Assembly (NCBI GenBank): GCA_031291675.1
Contig: JARLIO010000041.1
Span: forward strand, 1 to 64,000
From: Azospirillaceae bacterium
Lineage (GTDB): Bacteria > Pseudomonadota > Alphaproteobacteria > Azospirillales > Azospirillaceae
Direction of reading: 5' to 3'
DNA: 64,000 nt
The notes under the pieces were generated by a model, which was not told the DNA's origin, did no database searches, and saw only the letters and a list, made by a program, of their open reading frames with translations. Below are positions 43,492-53,944 of this stretch, one piece after another (within the stretch, counting starts at the first letter, position 1; each line of letters opens with the position of its first letter). Both the position numbers and the translations under genes were made by a program.

Positions 43492-45051
43492 ATGCGACAC
43501 TTAAAGATTGCATGCTGCGTTGCGGTGGGATCGTTATTACATAGCGGTACAGCTAACGCTTCTGATATCGATACAACGGCGGTCATTACTTTACCGTCTC
43601 AGGCTACAGTCTTGAAAAAGGCGCCAGCGGCGAGCCCGACGGTTCCCGGCGCCACGCCTGGTAATGTGCCTGCCGTCAAGCCAATAACGGTAAGCGACCA
43701 ATCCTCGCAACCGGGTCCCGGCACATCGACGTCCGTCCTCTCCGGGGGAGAGGTCGTTCTCCAAGCGCCGCCGCCGCCGACCAAGCCCGTCGGGCCCTTG
43801 TCCGGTCTTGGGAATTATCTCCTGGACAACGGAATTCAGGTCGGCGTTCTGATCGACGACTTTTCTCTTGATCAGATCCACACCGGGCTGGTTCCCCATG
43901 CGTGGATGAGTTCCGGCGACATCAAATATCATCTCGGTCTAGATCTGGATAAGATCCTTGACATCCCGAACACCAAAATCAATTTTGATGAGACCGAGTA
44001 TATCCTTACGCACAACGACTTCGATTTCGTGACAAAAAGCAACAGCTTCTTTTTCCCGGGTGCGGGTGGCGATCAACCGACCATGCTGAGTCGCCTTTCG
44101 ATCGAGAACTTTTCCATGGATCACCATCTCGATGTCGAGGTGGGGAGAATGAACCCGATCTTCAATTTCATGATGCCGACATTCTGCGGGCTTTGCTTCA
44201 ATGGAACGCAAGCTCGCAATGCGATCTTTCCTGGCCCTGACGCCCAGGTCTGGGGTGGCAGAGCGGCCTACAGCCTCAACCCGCATGAGACGCTTCAAGG
44301 CGGGCTGTATGAGAGCGATCTCTATGATTTTCAAAATACGAATGGCTGGTCCTTCTCGACGAAACACGCCACCGGCTATGTTGCTGTGGCGAACTATATC
44401 AATGAAACGACATTTCTCGATGACACCAACCCGCTGAAACTCGAAGTCGGCATGTTTCATAATTCAGCACAGTACACGGATCCCTTGGCGAATTCTGATG
44501 GCACATCCCATATCTTGAACCCGGGCGGGACAGAGCTCGTCCACAGGGGGGGAAAAACGGGGGCCTATGCGCAAGCCCGCAAGGCGGTATGGAGCGAGGG
44601 CGGCGCCTTGGGAAATCCCTTTGCCGAGAACCTCGCGGTATATGGCACGTTATTCGTAACGCCCGGTCCGGGGGTCTCCTATCCTCTTGAAGCGATGACC
44701 GGCGTTGAACTTTCCAATTTCATTCCCAATCAACCGTTCTGGATGTTTGGCGTCGGATTGCACTACGCAATGGTCGGCAAACAGCAGGCATTATATGAGC
44801 AGCAGATGAGGGTTGTCCTGGGAGGGGCTGATGTTTCGACCCCGCGGAATATGCTTTCTCCAGGCGTATCGCTTCGCTTTCCGGTTACGGATAATGCGAT
44901 CGCACAGGTATTTGGCGAATATTTCATCAATCAGGATGCGTCCTATATCCCCGCCGCACAACGCCCGCAAGACGGGTGGTTCGTGGGATTGAGGTTCACG
45001 ATAGACCTTGGCAAGGCCCTTGGGCTGAACGCCGGCGGTCTGTTCTTTTAA
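43492..45051 (+). CDS. OprB-type porin
   Basis: This 519-residue outer-membrane protein has a signal peptide (residues 1-24, cleavage near ANA-SD), a proline-rich linker to about residue 100, and a beta-barrel domain typical of carbohydrate-selective porins (GLGNYLLDNGIQVGVLIDD, LDVEVGRMNPIFNFM, FVGLRFTIDLGKALGL with a C-terminal Phe). OprB proteins let sugars and, in some cases, aromatic compounds pass the outer membrane. GGGAGGGAGGA precedes the ATG. Its location in the island suggests uptake of the growth substrate. Confidence 0.85.
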   Translation: MRHLKIACCVAVGSLLHSGTANASDIDTTAVITLPSQATVLKKAPAASPTVPGATPGNVPAVKPITVSDQSSQPGPGTSTSVLSGGEVVLQAPPPPTKPVGPLSGLGNYLLDNGIQVGVLIDDFSLDQIHTGLVPHAWMSSGDIKYHLGLDLDKILDIPNTKINFDETEYILTHNDFDFVTKSNSFFFPGAGGDQPTMLSRLSIENFSMDHHLDVEVGRMNPIFNFMMPTFCGLCFNGTQARNAIFPGPDAQVWGGRAAYSLNPHETLQGGLYESDLYDFQNTNGWSFSTKHATGYVAVANYINETTFLDDTNPLKLEVGMFHNSAQYTDPLANSDGTSHILNPGGTELVHRGGKTGAYAQARKAVWSEGGALGNPFAENLAVYGTLFVTPGPGVSYPLEAMTGVELSNFIPNQPFWMFGVGLHYAMVGKQQALYEQQMRVVLGGADVSTPRNMLSPGVSLRFPVTDNAIAQVFGEYFINQDASYIPAAQRPQDGWFVGLRFTIDLGKALGLNAGGLFF

Positions 45052-45269
45052 AGCGGGTGCGCTGTGTTGAAACAGACATTTATCCGTCCAACGTCGAATG
45101 ACGGCTGTGAAGACGCAGCGCATCCTTGCCCGAAACGGCTACGGCTCACCTGAAGTGCTTTCGATCCTCGTCACGTCATGGACATCCGGCAACACGACGC
45201 AATTTACCGGTGGTGGCGACCGATCGCGCCTATTCACATTATCACAAGACACGAAGAAGGAGGATGGGT

Positions 45270-45749
45270 GTGAGTGAGGAAATTCGAGACCAATTCCGTC
45301 AGGCCATGCGCCGGATGGCCGCCACGGTAACCGTGATCACCATCCGCCGCGGTGGCGCAAATGCCGGGATGACGGCGTCGGCGGTTACTTCACTATGCAT
45401 GGCTCCTCCGTCTCTCCTTGTCTGCGTCAACAAGGCAGCGGCCTTCCATGAGGCTATTTCCTCGGCAGAATACTTCTGTGTCAATGTTCTTCGCCATGGG
45501 CAGGAAGATATTTCCAGTGCATTTGCCGGAAAATTGACGGCGGAACAGCGTTTTTCTGTCGGAAGCTGGGGTCAGGAAAAGCTGGCGCCCTATCTCCTGG
45601 ATTCGCAAGCGGCGATTTTCTGCAGACGCACCAATCTCTTCGCTCATGGAACGCATTCCATCATCGTTGGCCAGGCCGTCGAGTTAATTCTCGGCCATCC
45701 GATCATGCCGCTGATTTATGCCGATGGGCAATACAGCACAGTCGCTTGA
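45270..45749 (+). CDS. flavin reductase (HpaC-like)
   Basis: This 159-residue protein is of the flavin-reductase-like FMN-binding family: FRQAMRRMAATVTVIT, GMTASAVTSLCMAPPSLLVC, FCVNVLRHGQEDIS and GHPIMPLIYADGQY. It would supply reduced flavin to a two-component monooxygenase. The start is probably GTG at 45270, six bases after AGGAGG; an ATG at 45264 is too close to it. The nearest partners are the monooxygenase at 41706 and, farther away, that at 25365. Confidence 0.88.
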   Translation: MSEEIRDQFRQAMRRMAATVTVITIRRGGANAGMTASAVTSLCMAPPSLLVCVNKAAAFHEAISSAEYFCVNVLRHGQEDISSAFAGKLTAEQRFSVGSWGQEKLAPYLLDSQAAIFCRRTNLFAHGTHSIIVGQAVELILGHPIMPLIYADGQYSTVA

Positions 45750-45752
45750 GGC

Positions 45753-45855
45753 GGCGTTGGTGCCTAAATCGGGGAAAGGGCTGGGTTCGGCCATTCCGGT
45801 CGCGGCGGCTTCGTTGGCCACCGCGGTGACCCGGAGTGGGATGATCACGGGTTCC
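45753..45855 (-). pseudogene. IS5-type remnant with internal deletion
   Basis: The IS end (GGCGTTGGTGCCTAAATCGG) is followed directly by DNA matching the middle of the transposase gene in the element at 51191 (GGCCACCGCGGTGACCC region). The 3' part of the transposase gene is thus deleted. Confidence 0.65.
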
Positions 45856-45860
45856 GTCTA

Positions 45861-45960
45861 GAGCATTTTCCGACCAAGTGGATTCCGGCTGGGCGTCGAA
45901 AATGCGACAAAACAAAGATCTGGAGCTGTTTCCGATCCAACGTGATCGGAAACAGCTCTA
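45861..45960. repeat. two-hairpin dispersed repeat, copy 2
   Basis: The second hairpin is perfect: GAGCTGTTTCCGATC at 45923-45937 pairs with 45944-45958 around a CAACGT loop. The first hairpin begins GAGCATTTTCCGACC. The end of the repeat forms the TAG stop of the IclR gene. Confidence 0.8.
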
Positions 45961-46734
45961 GAACAGCAACGGCCGCAATTCCGCCGCTGCTGCTTGCAAC
46001 TTCGGCAAGATTTCACCCCGCAGCGCATCGTCGGGAACCCGCGCCGCCTGCGTGCCAACATTGAGGGCGCCGACGGTCTGGCCGCCAGCGGTCCGCAATG
46101 GGACGGCGATGGAGCGCAGACCCAGTTCCAGTTCCTGATCGACGATGCACCAGCCCTGGATATCGATGGTATCGAGAAGGCGGAGAACGGCTTGCCGATC
46201 GGTTACCGTCTTCGGGGTAAGCGCCGGAATCTGCTCGGGGATCCGTCTTGCCCGTTCCTCGGGGTCGAGCGCCGCCAACAGCACCCGCCCCATCGCCGTC
46301 GAGAAGGCCGGCAGTCGCGAGCCGACCGCGAGATCGACCGACATGATCCGGCCGGTCTGCTCCCGGGCGACATACACGATGTCCCCCCCGTCCAGGACGG
46401 CGATCGAACAGCTCTCCTTCACCTCGCGACATAGCCTTTCAAGGAAAGGCCGTGCCACCCGCGGAAGCGACATCGAGCCCAGATAGGCATTGCCGATCAA
46501 CAGAACCTTCGGCGTCAGCCGGTAGAGCTTGCCGTCGAAATCGACATAGCCCAGCGCATGCAAGGTCAGCAGAAAACGCCGCGCCGTGGCGCGCGCCAGG
46601 CCGCACAGCTTGGCGATGTCGGCCAGGGACTGACCGTGCTCGCTGGTGCCGCAGGCTTGCAGCAGCTCGAAGCCGCGGGCCAGGGCGGTGACGTAATCGC
46701 GGTCGTCGGGCGGGATTGGCGGGATCGTCGTCAT
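45958..46734 (-). CDS. IclR-family regulator, PcaR/PobR type
   Basis: This 258-residue protein has the start typical of Pca/Pob regulators (DYVTALARGFELLQACG), a winged helix (LADIAKLCGLARATARRFL), and the effector domain with FSTAMGRVLLAALDPEERA and RSIAVPLRTAGGQTVGALN. It is next to atoE, pcaF, pcaJ and pcaI genes on the same strand and is probably their activator. A matching operator lies upstream of pcaI. Its stop codon is the end of a dispersed repeat. Confidence 0.9.
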   Translation of the reverse strand: MTTIPPIPPDDRDYVTALARGFELLQACGTSEHGQSLADIAKLCGLARATARRFLLTLHALGYVDFDGKLYRLTPKVLLIGNAYLGSMSLPRVARPFLERLCREVKESCSIAVLDGGDIVYVAREQTGRIMSVDLAVGSRLPAFSTAMGRVLLAALDPEERARRIPEQIPALTPKTVTDRQAVLRLLDTIDIQGWCIVDQELELGLRSIAVPLRTAGGQTVGALNVGTQAARVPDDALRGEILPKLQAAAAELRPLLF

Positions 46735-46738
46735 GGCC

Positions 46739-48103
46739 TCAGATGGTCAGGAACAGGATGGCCGCGCCATAGATGATCAGCGAGACCAGGAAGGTCACCA
46801 CTGTATAGCCCAGGACGCGCTGAATGCCGATCCCGGCGATGGCGACCAGGGGCACGGCCCAGAAAGGCTGGAGCATATTGGCGACGTTTTCCGCCATCGC
46901 CACCGCCATCGCCGTGGCCGGGATCGACGCATTCAGGGTCTGCGCCGCGGGAATCACGAAGGGCCCCTGCACGGCCCAATGGCCGCCGGCCGAGGGCACC
47001 AGGAAGGTGATCAGCAGCGAGCTGAGATAGCTCCAGGCCGGCAGGGTCGAGGCCGAGGCTATGCCGACGAAAAATTGCGAGATCAGCCCGGCCAGGCCGG
47101 TGGTGATCATGATTCCCATGATCCCGCCATAGATCGGGAATTGCAGGATGATCGAGCCGCTCTGGCGCGCCGCCTCGCGCACCGCGTCGGCATAGGCGAC
47201 CGGACTCTTCTGCAGCGCCATGCCGGCGAGCAGGAACAACAGGATCAGGGTGTTCAGCTCGACCGAGACGCCCTTCTCCAGCCATTCATGGCCGATCGCG
47301 GCGACGCCCATCAAAACGATCAGAACCGTGCCCACCGGCGAGGACTCGAAAGAGCCGGCCACGCCTCGGCGCCCTGCCCGGGCGGCCCGGTGCGATGGCG
47401 CGGGGCCGATCTCTTCCTCGACGAACAGCACGATATCGGCCTCGGCCGGACGCATGCGGATGAAAACGGCGCACATCACTACAACCACCAGCGCCGTGGG
47501 TAAGGCGGTGAACAGCGTGAAGACCGTCTGCGACATCGGCAGAGTATGGCCGGTTATCTTCTCGACGATGTTGAGCGCGCTGCCGTGGGTCGCCTGGGAC
47601 AGCGCGATCGAACTTGACAGCCCGCTATTGCAGACCGACCAGGCGGAATAGGCGCCGGCCACCAGCCAGCCGTAATCAACCCGGACGCGCTGTGCGATCT
47701 CACGTGACAGAAAGGCCCCGATCACCAGTCCGAGACCCCAATTGAGCCAGGCGGCGACCGAGACGACGGCGAACATCAGGATCATCGCCTGAGCCGGCGT
47801 CGATATCCCCCCCACCAGGGTGCCAAGACCGCGTCTGACCAGAGGTGACGTGGCCAGGGCATGCCCGGTCACCAGGATCAGCACCATCTGGAAGGCGAAA
47901 GTGAGGACGTTGAAGACGCCGCCATACCAGGCGGTAAGGACCGTTTCGGCATCACCATGCGGCGCGATGGCAAGCGCCAGGAGCGCGACCACGAAGGTTA
48001 GGCCGATCGCCAGAGCGAAAGGATCCGGAATGAAGCGCTCGAAGAGAGCGACGCAAAAATTGACCATCCCCCGATGGGACGACTGGGCGCTAACACCTGC
48101 CAT
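46739..48103 (-). CDS. short-chain fatty acid transporter (AtoE type)
   Basis: This 454-residue membrane protein with about 12 hydrophobic segments matches the AtoE family of short-chain fatty acid carriers (FERFIPDPFALAIGLTFVVA, LPTALVVVVMCAVFIRM, PSAGGHWAVQGPFVIPAA). It may import short-chain acids or 3-oxoadipate-like compounds. It lies between the thiolase gene and the IclR regulator, ending five bases before the latter's start. A repeat hairpin separates it from pcaF. Confidence 0.9.
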   Translation of the reverse strand: MAGVSAQSSHRGMVNFCVALFERFIPDPFALAIGLTFVVALLALAIAPHGDAETVLTAWYGGVFNVLTFAFQMVLILVTGHALATSPLVRRGLGTLVGGISTPAQAMILMFAVVSVAAWLNWGLGLVIGAFLSREIAQRVRVDYGWLVAGAYSAWSVCNSGLSSSIALSQATHGSALNIVEKITGHTLPMSQTVFTLFTALPTALVVVVMCAVFIRMRPAEADIVLFVEEEIGPAPSHRAARAGRRGVAGSFESSPVGTVLIVLMGVAAIGHEWLEKGVSVELNTLILLFLLAGMALQKSPVAYADAVREAARQSGSIILQFPIYGGIMGIMITTGLAGLISQFFVGIASASTLPAWSYLSSLLITFLVPSAGGHWAVQGPFVIPAAQTLNASIPATAMAVAMAENVANMLQPFWAVPLVAIAGIGIQRVLGYTVVTFLVSLIIYGAAILFLTI

Positions 48104-48259
48104 GACACTTCCTCCCCATTCGAATCCGGGACAGGGCGACCCATTCGGGCTTCTGAGACCTGTCCGGTGACGTCACACCAATCCGCTGTGCTCGTGACCG
48201 ATCAAAGCGAAACCTCAGGCGCCGGCGCGCCCATCCGGGCGCTTGGCTCCGCGCCCCTG

Positions 48260-48323
48260 GGGCGCGCGGTCGCCGTCGCAACCGGGACCAGCCCGCCATG
48301 AGTCAAGATCATGGCGGGCTGGT
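48260..48323. repeat. IS5-derived fragment ending in a perfect hairpin
   Basis: A perfect 15-base stem (ACCAGCCCGCCATGA, loop GTCAAGA) lies just after the pcaF stop and could terminate pcaF transcription partly. The same hairpin with paired substitutions occurs at 51616-51652 inside the IS5-type element, so the fragment is IS-derived. Confidence 0.65.
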
Positions 48324-48324
48324 T

Positions 48325-49519
<1,195 letters not shown>

Positions 49520-49527
<8 letters not shown>

Positions 49528-50185
49528 GGGAATTCTCCTCGACGAGAAGCGGCGCGCCGGTGATCGCCTGCAGGTCGGATAAGGACAGGCCGGGAACGGT
49601 TTCGCGCAGCACGAAGCCGCGGGAGGTGACGTCGATGACGGCCAGATTGGTATAGATCCGCTGCACCACACCCAGCGCGGTCAGGGGATAGGAACAGCTT
49701 TTGACCAGGCGCGGCTTGCCCTCCTTGGTCAGATGCTCCATCACCACCCAGACGCGGGCGGCGCCGACGGCCAGATCCATGGCGCCGCCGACGGCGGGGG
49801 CGCTGTCATCGACCGCGGTCGCCCAGTTGGCGATATCGCCATTGGACGCCACCTCGAAGGCGCCAAGCACACAGAGATCGAGATGGCCGCCGCGGATCAT
49901 CGCGAAACTGTCAGCATGGTGAAAGAAACTGCCGCCCTTGTTGAGGGTGACGTGCTGTTTGCCGGCATTGATCAGCCAGGGGTCGATCTTGTCCGGCGCT
50001 GGCGCCGGACCCATGCCGAGCAGGCCGTTCTCGGAATGGAAGATCACTTCGCGATCGCCGACCTGATCGGCGATCAGGGTCGGGATGCCGATACCGAGAT
50101 TAACGTACCAGCCCTCTTCGACATCGCGGGCGACGCGGGCCGCCATCTTCGGCCGGGTCAGCGGGGTGTAGGACGCTTCGCTCAT
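49520..50185 (-). CDS. pcaJ: 3-oxoadipate CoA-transferase beta subunit
   Basis: This 221-residue protein carries the catalytic Glu52 in FHSENGLLGMGP, with NLGIGIPTLIADQVG and GGAMDLAVGAARVWVVMEH. With PcaI it transfers CoA from succinyl-CoA to 3-oxoadipate. The ATG at 50185 follows GGAGGATC and lies 12 bases after the pcaI stop. It overlaps pcaF, which supports co-translation. Confidence 0.93.
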
Positions 50186-50196
50186 CTGATCCTCCT

Positions 50197-50877
50197 TCAC
50201 GCCGCCAGGTCGCCATAAGGCAAATGCACGACGCGGTCGACGAAGATTCCCGGGGTAATGATGGTCTCCGGATCGATCTCGCCGGCTTCGGCAATGTGTT
50301 GGCTCTGCACGACGGCCACCTTGCCCGCCATCGCCATCACCGGGTTGAAGTTCCGCCCGCTCTCGCGATAGGTCAGATTGCCAAGCCGATCGGCGCGCCA
50401 GGCTTCGATCAAGGCAAGGTCGCCGGGCAACGCGGTCTCCATCACATAGCGGCGACCATCGAATTCCCGCTCCTCCTTGCCCTCGGCCAGCCTGGTTCCG
50501 ACCGCCGTGGGGGTAAAGAAGGCCGGAATACCGGCGCCAGCGGCGCGCAATCTCTCGGCCAGAGTGCCCTGGGGAACGATCTCCAGCTCGATCTTGCCGG
50601 CTCTGTAGAGCTCCTCGAAGACCACCGATCCGGCGCTGCGCGGAAAGCTGCACAAAATGCGCCGCACGCGGCCGAGCTCCATCAGCTTGGCCAGGCCGGT
50701 ATGGCCGGTACCGGCATTGTTGGCGACCACGGTTAGATTCTTGGCGCCCTGCTCGATCAATCCCTCGATCAACGCATTGGGCTGCCCCACCGATCCGAAG
50801 CCGCCGACCAAGATGGTGGCCCCATCGGCGACGGCGCCGATCGCTTCAGCGATACTGCGAACGAATTTATCGATCAT
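50197..50877 (-). CDS. pcaI: 3-oxoadipate CoA-transferase alpha subunit
   Basis: This 226-residue protein has the alpha-subunit glycine-rich motif TILVGGFGSVGQPNALIEG and TVVANNAGTGHTGLAKLM, followed by VPQGTLAERLRAAGAGIPAF. It forms the transferase with PcaJ. GGGGAGA precedes the ATG at 50877. An operator-like site lies 23-59 bases upstream. It starts a leftward pcaI-pcaJ-pcaF group. Confidence 0.93.
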   Translation of the reverse strand: MIDKFVRSIAEAIGAVADGATILVGGFGSVGQPNALIEGLIEQGAKNLTVVANNAGTGHTGLAKLMELGRVRRILCSFPRSAGSVVFEELYRAGKIELEIVPQGTLAERLRAAGAGIPAFFTPTAVGTRLAEGKEEREFDGRRYVMETALPGDLALIEAWRADRLGNLTYRESGRNFNPVMAMAGKVAVVQSQHIAEAGEIDPETIITPGIFVDRVVHLPYGDLAA

Positions 50878-50899
50878 CCGCGTTCTCCCCGCCTCGTAT

Positions 50900-50936
50900 T
50901 GTTCGCTAACCGAACATATCGGCTACTGTGCGAACA
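50900..50936. promoter_or_regulatory. PcaR/PcaU-like operator upstream of pcaI
   Basis: TGTTCG-CTAAC-CGAACA is a perfect dyad, and a further CGAACAT repeats exactly 20 bases from the first (50911 and 50931). Palindrome plus one direct repeat is the arrangement known for IclR-type Pca regulators. It is just upstream of pcaI. Confidence 0.7.
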
Positions 50937-50973
50937 TGGTAGGCACAAGGACAGGCTCTGTCAACCGCGACCA

Positions 50974-51142
50974 GCGGTTCTCATTTTGACGACGAAGCGT
51001 TGGGCTTTCGCCCAAACCCAACAGGGGCAATGCCCCAGACCCGTTTGTTTTTGTCAAAATAGAGGGCGGTTCGGGGTTCACCCCGAGCGGGTGCGGACGG
51101 CAGCCCGCGGGACGGCAGCCAAAATGAGAAATGCTGAACCGC
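50974..51142. repeat. structured intergenic element with nested inverted repeats
   Basis: The ends form inverted repeats: GCGGTTC with GAACCGC and CTCATTTTG with CAAAATGAG. Inside are several hairpins (GTTGGGCTTTCGCCCAAAC, GGGGCAATGCCCC). No gene is seen. It lies between the pcaI promoter and an IS5-type element. Confidence 0.55.
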
Positions 51143-51190
51143 GACGGCGTTAGCCGGGTATGGTGAAGATACGTGTTTAGGCCGCGCCCC

Positions 51191-51820
51191 GGCGTTGGTG
51201 CACAAATCGGGTGGCTATCCTGAAAGCCGGTCGTGACATAGGCTCAGGTCCCGTTCCACCCGTGCATCCTTGTGCTTCAGATTGCTTGATGCCGAACAAA
51301 CACAACGACAAACGCCTCCAGAAATTTTGGAAAGCGCGGTATCGGGTTCAGAACTGGCGGACGTCCCGATGCGGCGTTGCACGATCGAGGCAGCTTGACG
51401 GTGTGGCATCCGGAACGGACCGGCACCGAGGACGGCGACGCCTCGCTGGTCGGCCCGCTACCCGATCAGATCGCCGCGCCGGTCACCGCCGCCCTGGCCG
51501 ATGGCGCCGACGACGGCGAACCGATCTATCGGGCCGTCGCCGAGCAGGCCCCCGAGGCCGTCGTGATGATCCCACCCCGCGCCACCGCGGTGGCCAGCGA
51601 AGTCGCCGCCGATACCAACCCGCGATGAGTGAAGATCATCGCCGGTTGGTATAAGACCGTCGTTGGGCGGACCCTTCGGGCCCGGAATCTCTCCGCCCAA
51701 AAGGTCGAGGCCAGCATCGCCCGCAAGGTTCTCAACCGCATGACCGCCCTCCCGCAAGGTCGCCTGAAACCACGGAGAATGGCCGAACTCCGCCCTTCTT
51801 CGGATTTGGGCCCCAACGCC
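51191..51820 (+). mobile_element. defective IS5-type insertion sequence
   Basis: Both ends carry an inverted repeat: GGCGTTGGTGCACAAATC at 51191 and the complement of GGCGTTGGGGCCCAAATC at 51803-51820. Between them the transposase is broken: start at 51289 (MPNKHNDKRLQKFWKARYRV), a frameshifted middle (HDRGSLTVWHPERTG, VVMIPPRATAVASEVAAD), a stop, then the C-terminal part (YKTVVGRTLRARNLSAQKVE). At 630 bases it is shorter than complete elements of the family. A region before YKTVVG is deleted and replaced by a hairpin at 51616-51652. It ends two bases from the aquaporin stop codon. Confidence 0.8.
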
Positions 51821-51822
51821 GA

Positions 51823-52542
51823 TCAGCGTTCCTCCCGCCCGATCAGGCCAGGAGAGCTTCCGGGGGCAAGCAGCAGCTTCCAGATCGCGGCACCAACCGC
51901 CGCGCCTGCCAAAGGCGCGATCCAGAACAACCAAAGCTGATTGACAGCGCCCGTTTGCGCGAAAAATGCGACCGCCGTCGAGCGCGCCGGGTTGACTGAC
52001 GTATTTGTCACCGGAATAGAAATCAGGTGAATCACTGTCAGCCCCAGGCCAATGGCAATCGGTGCGAAGCCCGGCGGGGCGGCCTTCGAGGTCGAACCGA
52101 GGATGACGATGAGAAAGGCAGCGGTCAGGGTCACTTCGGCGACAAGCGCGGATAACAGATTGTAATGTCCCGGCGACAGATCGCCATAGCCATTCGAAGC
52201 GAAGCCACCGGGCGCAAAGTTCGGTGATCCCGAGGCGATGACGTAAAGGACTGCGGCGCCGGCAAGACCACCGACCACTTGGACGATCCAATAAGGGATC
52301 AGTTCGCGCCATTCAAAGCGGTTTGCGATTGCCAGACCAAACGAAACAGCGGGATTGAAATGGCCACCGGAAATTCCACCGACGGCGTAAGCCATGGTCA
52401 GGACGGTGAGGCCAAACGCGAACGCGACGCCAACAAATCCGATGCCGAGCTGCGGGAAAGCAGCAGCGAGGACAGCACTGCCGCAGCCCCCGAATACAAG
52501 CCAAAACGTGCCAAAGAATTCCGCTGCCAATTTTTTCGTCAT
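51823..52542 (-). CDS. aqpZ: aquaporin Z
   Basis: This 239-residue protein has six membrane segments and both NPA loops: [11 protein letters not shown] (Asn63) and [11 protein letters not shown] (Asn184, followed by Arg187). His172 and Arg187 match the selectivity filter of water-selective channels, so orthodox water transport is likely. The gene stands alone, leftward, between an IS5-type element and IS remnants. Confidence 0.93.
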   Translation of the reverse strand: MTKKLAAEFFGTFWLVFGGCGSAVLAAAFPQLGIGFVGVAFAFGLTVLTMAYAVGGISGGHFNPAVSFGLAIANRFEWRELIPYWIVQVVGGLAGAAVLYVIASGSPNFAPGGFASNGYGDLSPGHYNLLSALVAEVTLTAAFLIVILGSTSKAAPPGFAPIAIGLGLTVIHLISIPVTNTSVNPARSTAVAFFAQTGAVNQLWLFWIAPLAGAAVGAAIWKLLLAPGSSPGLIGREER

Positions 52543-52737
52543 GCATCCCCCACATACAATATGACGACGTCGTAGCGGATACGTTATGTTTCTCGCTCGA
52601 TTCAGGTCTCACGCTGATGCCTTTGCATGTTCCAGCACGTGCTGACACGTATGCTAGCATTAATGTGACATCAAATCGCTAACCCGATGGGATAGAGGAA
52701 CGACCAAAGGTATTAGGTCTCATATATCGGATGGCCA

Positions 52738-52812
52738 ATGGCGTTGGTGCAAAAATCCGAAAAAGGGCGAAGTTCGGTCATTCTCGGTGGCTTCAGGCGA
52801 CCTTGCGGGAGA
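52738..52812. repeat. solo end of the IS5-type element
   Basis: GGCGTTGGTGCAAAAATCCG and the following 60 bases match the right end of the element at 51191, including the end of the transposase gene. It interrupts an IS630-type transposase fragment. Confidence 0.7.
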
Positions 52813-53184
52813 TCGGCCCGCCGGGAGCGGCCCGCACGTCAGAGCAATCAACTTCGCCTCCGCCTCCTCCGCCCCGCCCACCATCAAATATCCGCCAAAT
52901 ATCCGCCGCCGCGCCGAGGCCGGATTGGTCTTGCGCGTCAGAACCACGTCAAAACCTTCCTCGACGAGGCGATGGCGCGTCCGTTCGACGGTAGGAATGC
53001 TCGTGTCCAGCGCCGCGGCAATCCGGCTGCCGCTCCAACCCTCGCCCGCATCCGATACGTCCGCCTTCAAAAGAATGTGGGCCTTCGTCAACAGTTGCGC
53101 CTGACCCATGCCCTTGCGGACCATGGCTTCAAGCATCGCCCGCTCATCCGCGCTCAACCGAACAGCGTATTTCTTGACGGCGGC
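52813..53184 (-). pseudogene. IS630-type transposase N-terminal fragment
   Basis: The leftward frame has the helix-turn-helix region of IS630-family transposases: RLSADERAMLEAMVRKG, LLTKAHILLKADVSDAGEG, ALDTSIPTVERTRHRLVEEG and EAKLIALTCG. The start codon seems lost and the catalytic half is cut by an IS5-type end. Confidence 0.8.
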
Positions 53185-53186
53185 GA

Positions 53187-53306
53187 CCGTCGCCCTCGCG
53201 AACGCGGGGGCCCAGGGCCGAGAGCTCCGAACGATAGCGCCTGTGGCCCTGAATGCCCGCGTTCGCGAGCATGACGGTGGTGAGAGATCCTCTCATTTTC
53301 AGCGAC
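53187..53306. repeat. REP-like repeat with nested hairpin
   Basis: CTCGCGAACGCGGG at 53195-53208 pairs exactly with 53256-53269; an inner pair CAGGGCC/GGCCCTG lies in the loop. The flanking parts match 59959-60022, a simpler copy without the inner segment. Confidence 0.65.
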
Positions 53307-53321
53307 GCACCCCACGAGGTC

Positions 53322-53378
53322 TTTGTTTTGTCGCATTTTCTACGCCCGATCGGAACCCGCTTGGTCGGAAAATGCTCG
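53322..53378 (-). repeat. two-hairpin dispersed repeat, half copy
   Basis: On the minus strand this reads GAGCATTTTCCGACCAAGCG and ends near AAAATGCGACAAAACAAAGA, matching the first half of copy 2 at 45861. It encodes the last residues of the TetR protein. Confidence 0.7.
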
Positions 53379-53927
53379 GGGCCGACTTGTCAGGATGGCG
53401 CTCGCAATCAGGTGAAACAGGTGATCGGCCCGTGGCGCGAATGAGGGTAGGTCGATGAGCCAGCCGAGCGCCGACATGAGGCCGAACAGGTCGTCCCCAT
53501 TCATGTCGGTGCGGGCCATACCTTCGGCCTGAGCACGGACCAGGAGCCTTGCGCTCGCTGCGTGCACCGCTGCGCATGAAGCATAAAGAGCGGAGTCCGG
53601 GTTCGTGTGGGCGGCCGCCATCATGGCGACAACGCCCCTATAGCTTCGGGCGAATTCCACCCATTCGTGAAACCAGGACACCAGGGCTTCGTCAGGTGAA
53701 TTCGAGGTTTCGAGTTCGTCTGCCTTCTGCGTCAGTGCGTCCAGGTTCGTACACACCAACGCTTCAAATAAGGCTTCTCGCGTCGGGAAATGACGAAGCA
53801 GCGTCGCCAACCCGACGTCGGCCCGACGGGCAATATCGCGCATCGACGCATCCGCGCCGTGCCCGATGACGAGCTCACGCGCGACCGTGAGGATATGGCT
53901 GCGATTTTTTTTTGCGTCGGCCCGCAT
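53340..53927 (-). CDS. TetR-family transcriptional regulator
   Basis: This protein of about 195 residues has a TetR helix-turn-helix (ARELVIGHGADASMRDIARR, ADVGLATLLRHFPTREALFE) and a helical ligand domain. ATG at 53927 (MRADAKKNRSHIL) matches the usual start; a longer frame covers the operators. Its last residues (PRAFSDQAGSDRA) are encoded by a dispersed repeat, so the original C-terminus has been altered. It is divergent from the NAD(P)-binding gene at 54095 and probably represses it. Confidence 0.85.
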   Translation of the reverse strand: MRADAKKNRSHILTVARELVIGHGADASMRDIARRADVGLATLLRHFPTREALFEALVCTNLDALTQKADELETSNSPDEALVSWFHEWVEFARSYRGVVAMMAAAHTNPDSALYASCAAVHAASARLLVRAQAEGMARTDMNGDDLFGLMSALGWLIDLPSFAPRADHLFHLIASAILTSRPRAFSDQAGSDRA

Positions 53928-53944
53928 GGACTGCCTTGATAACC

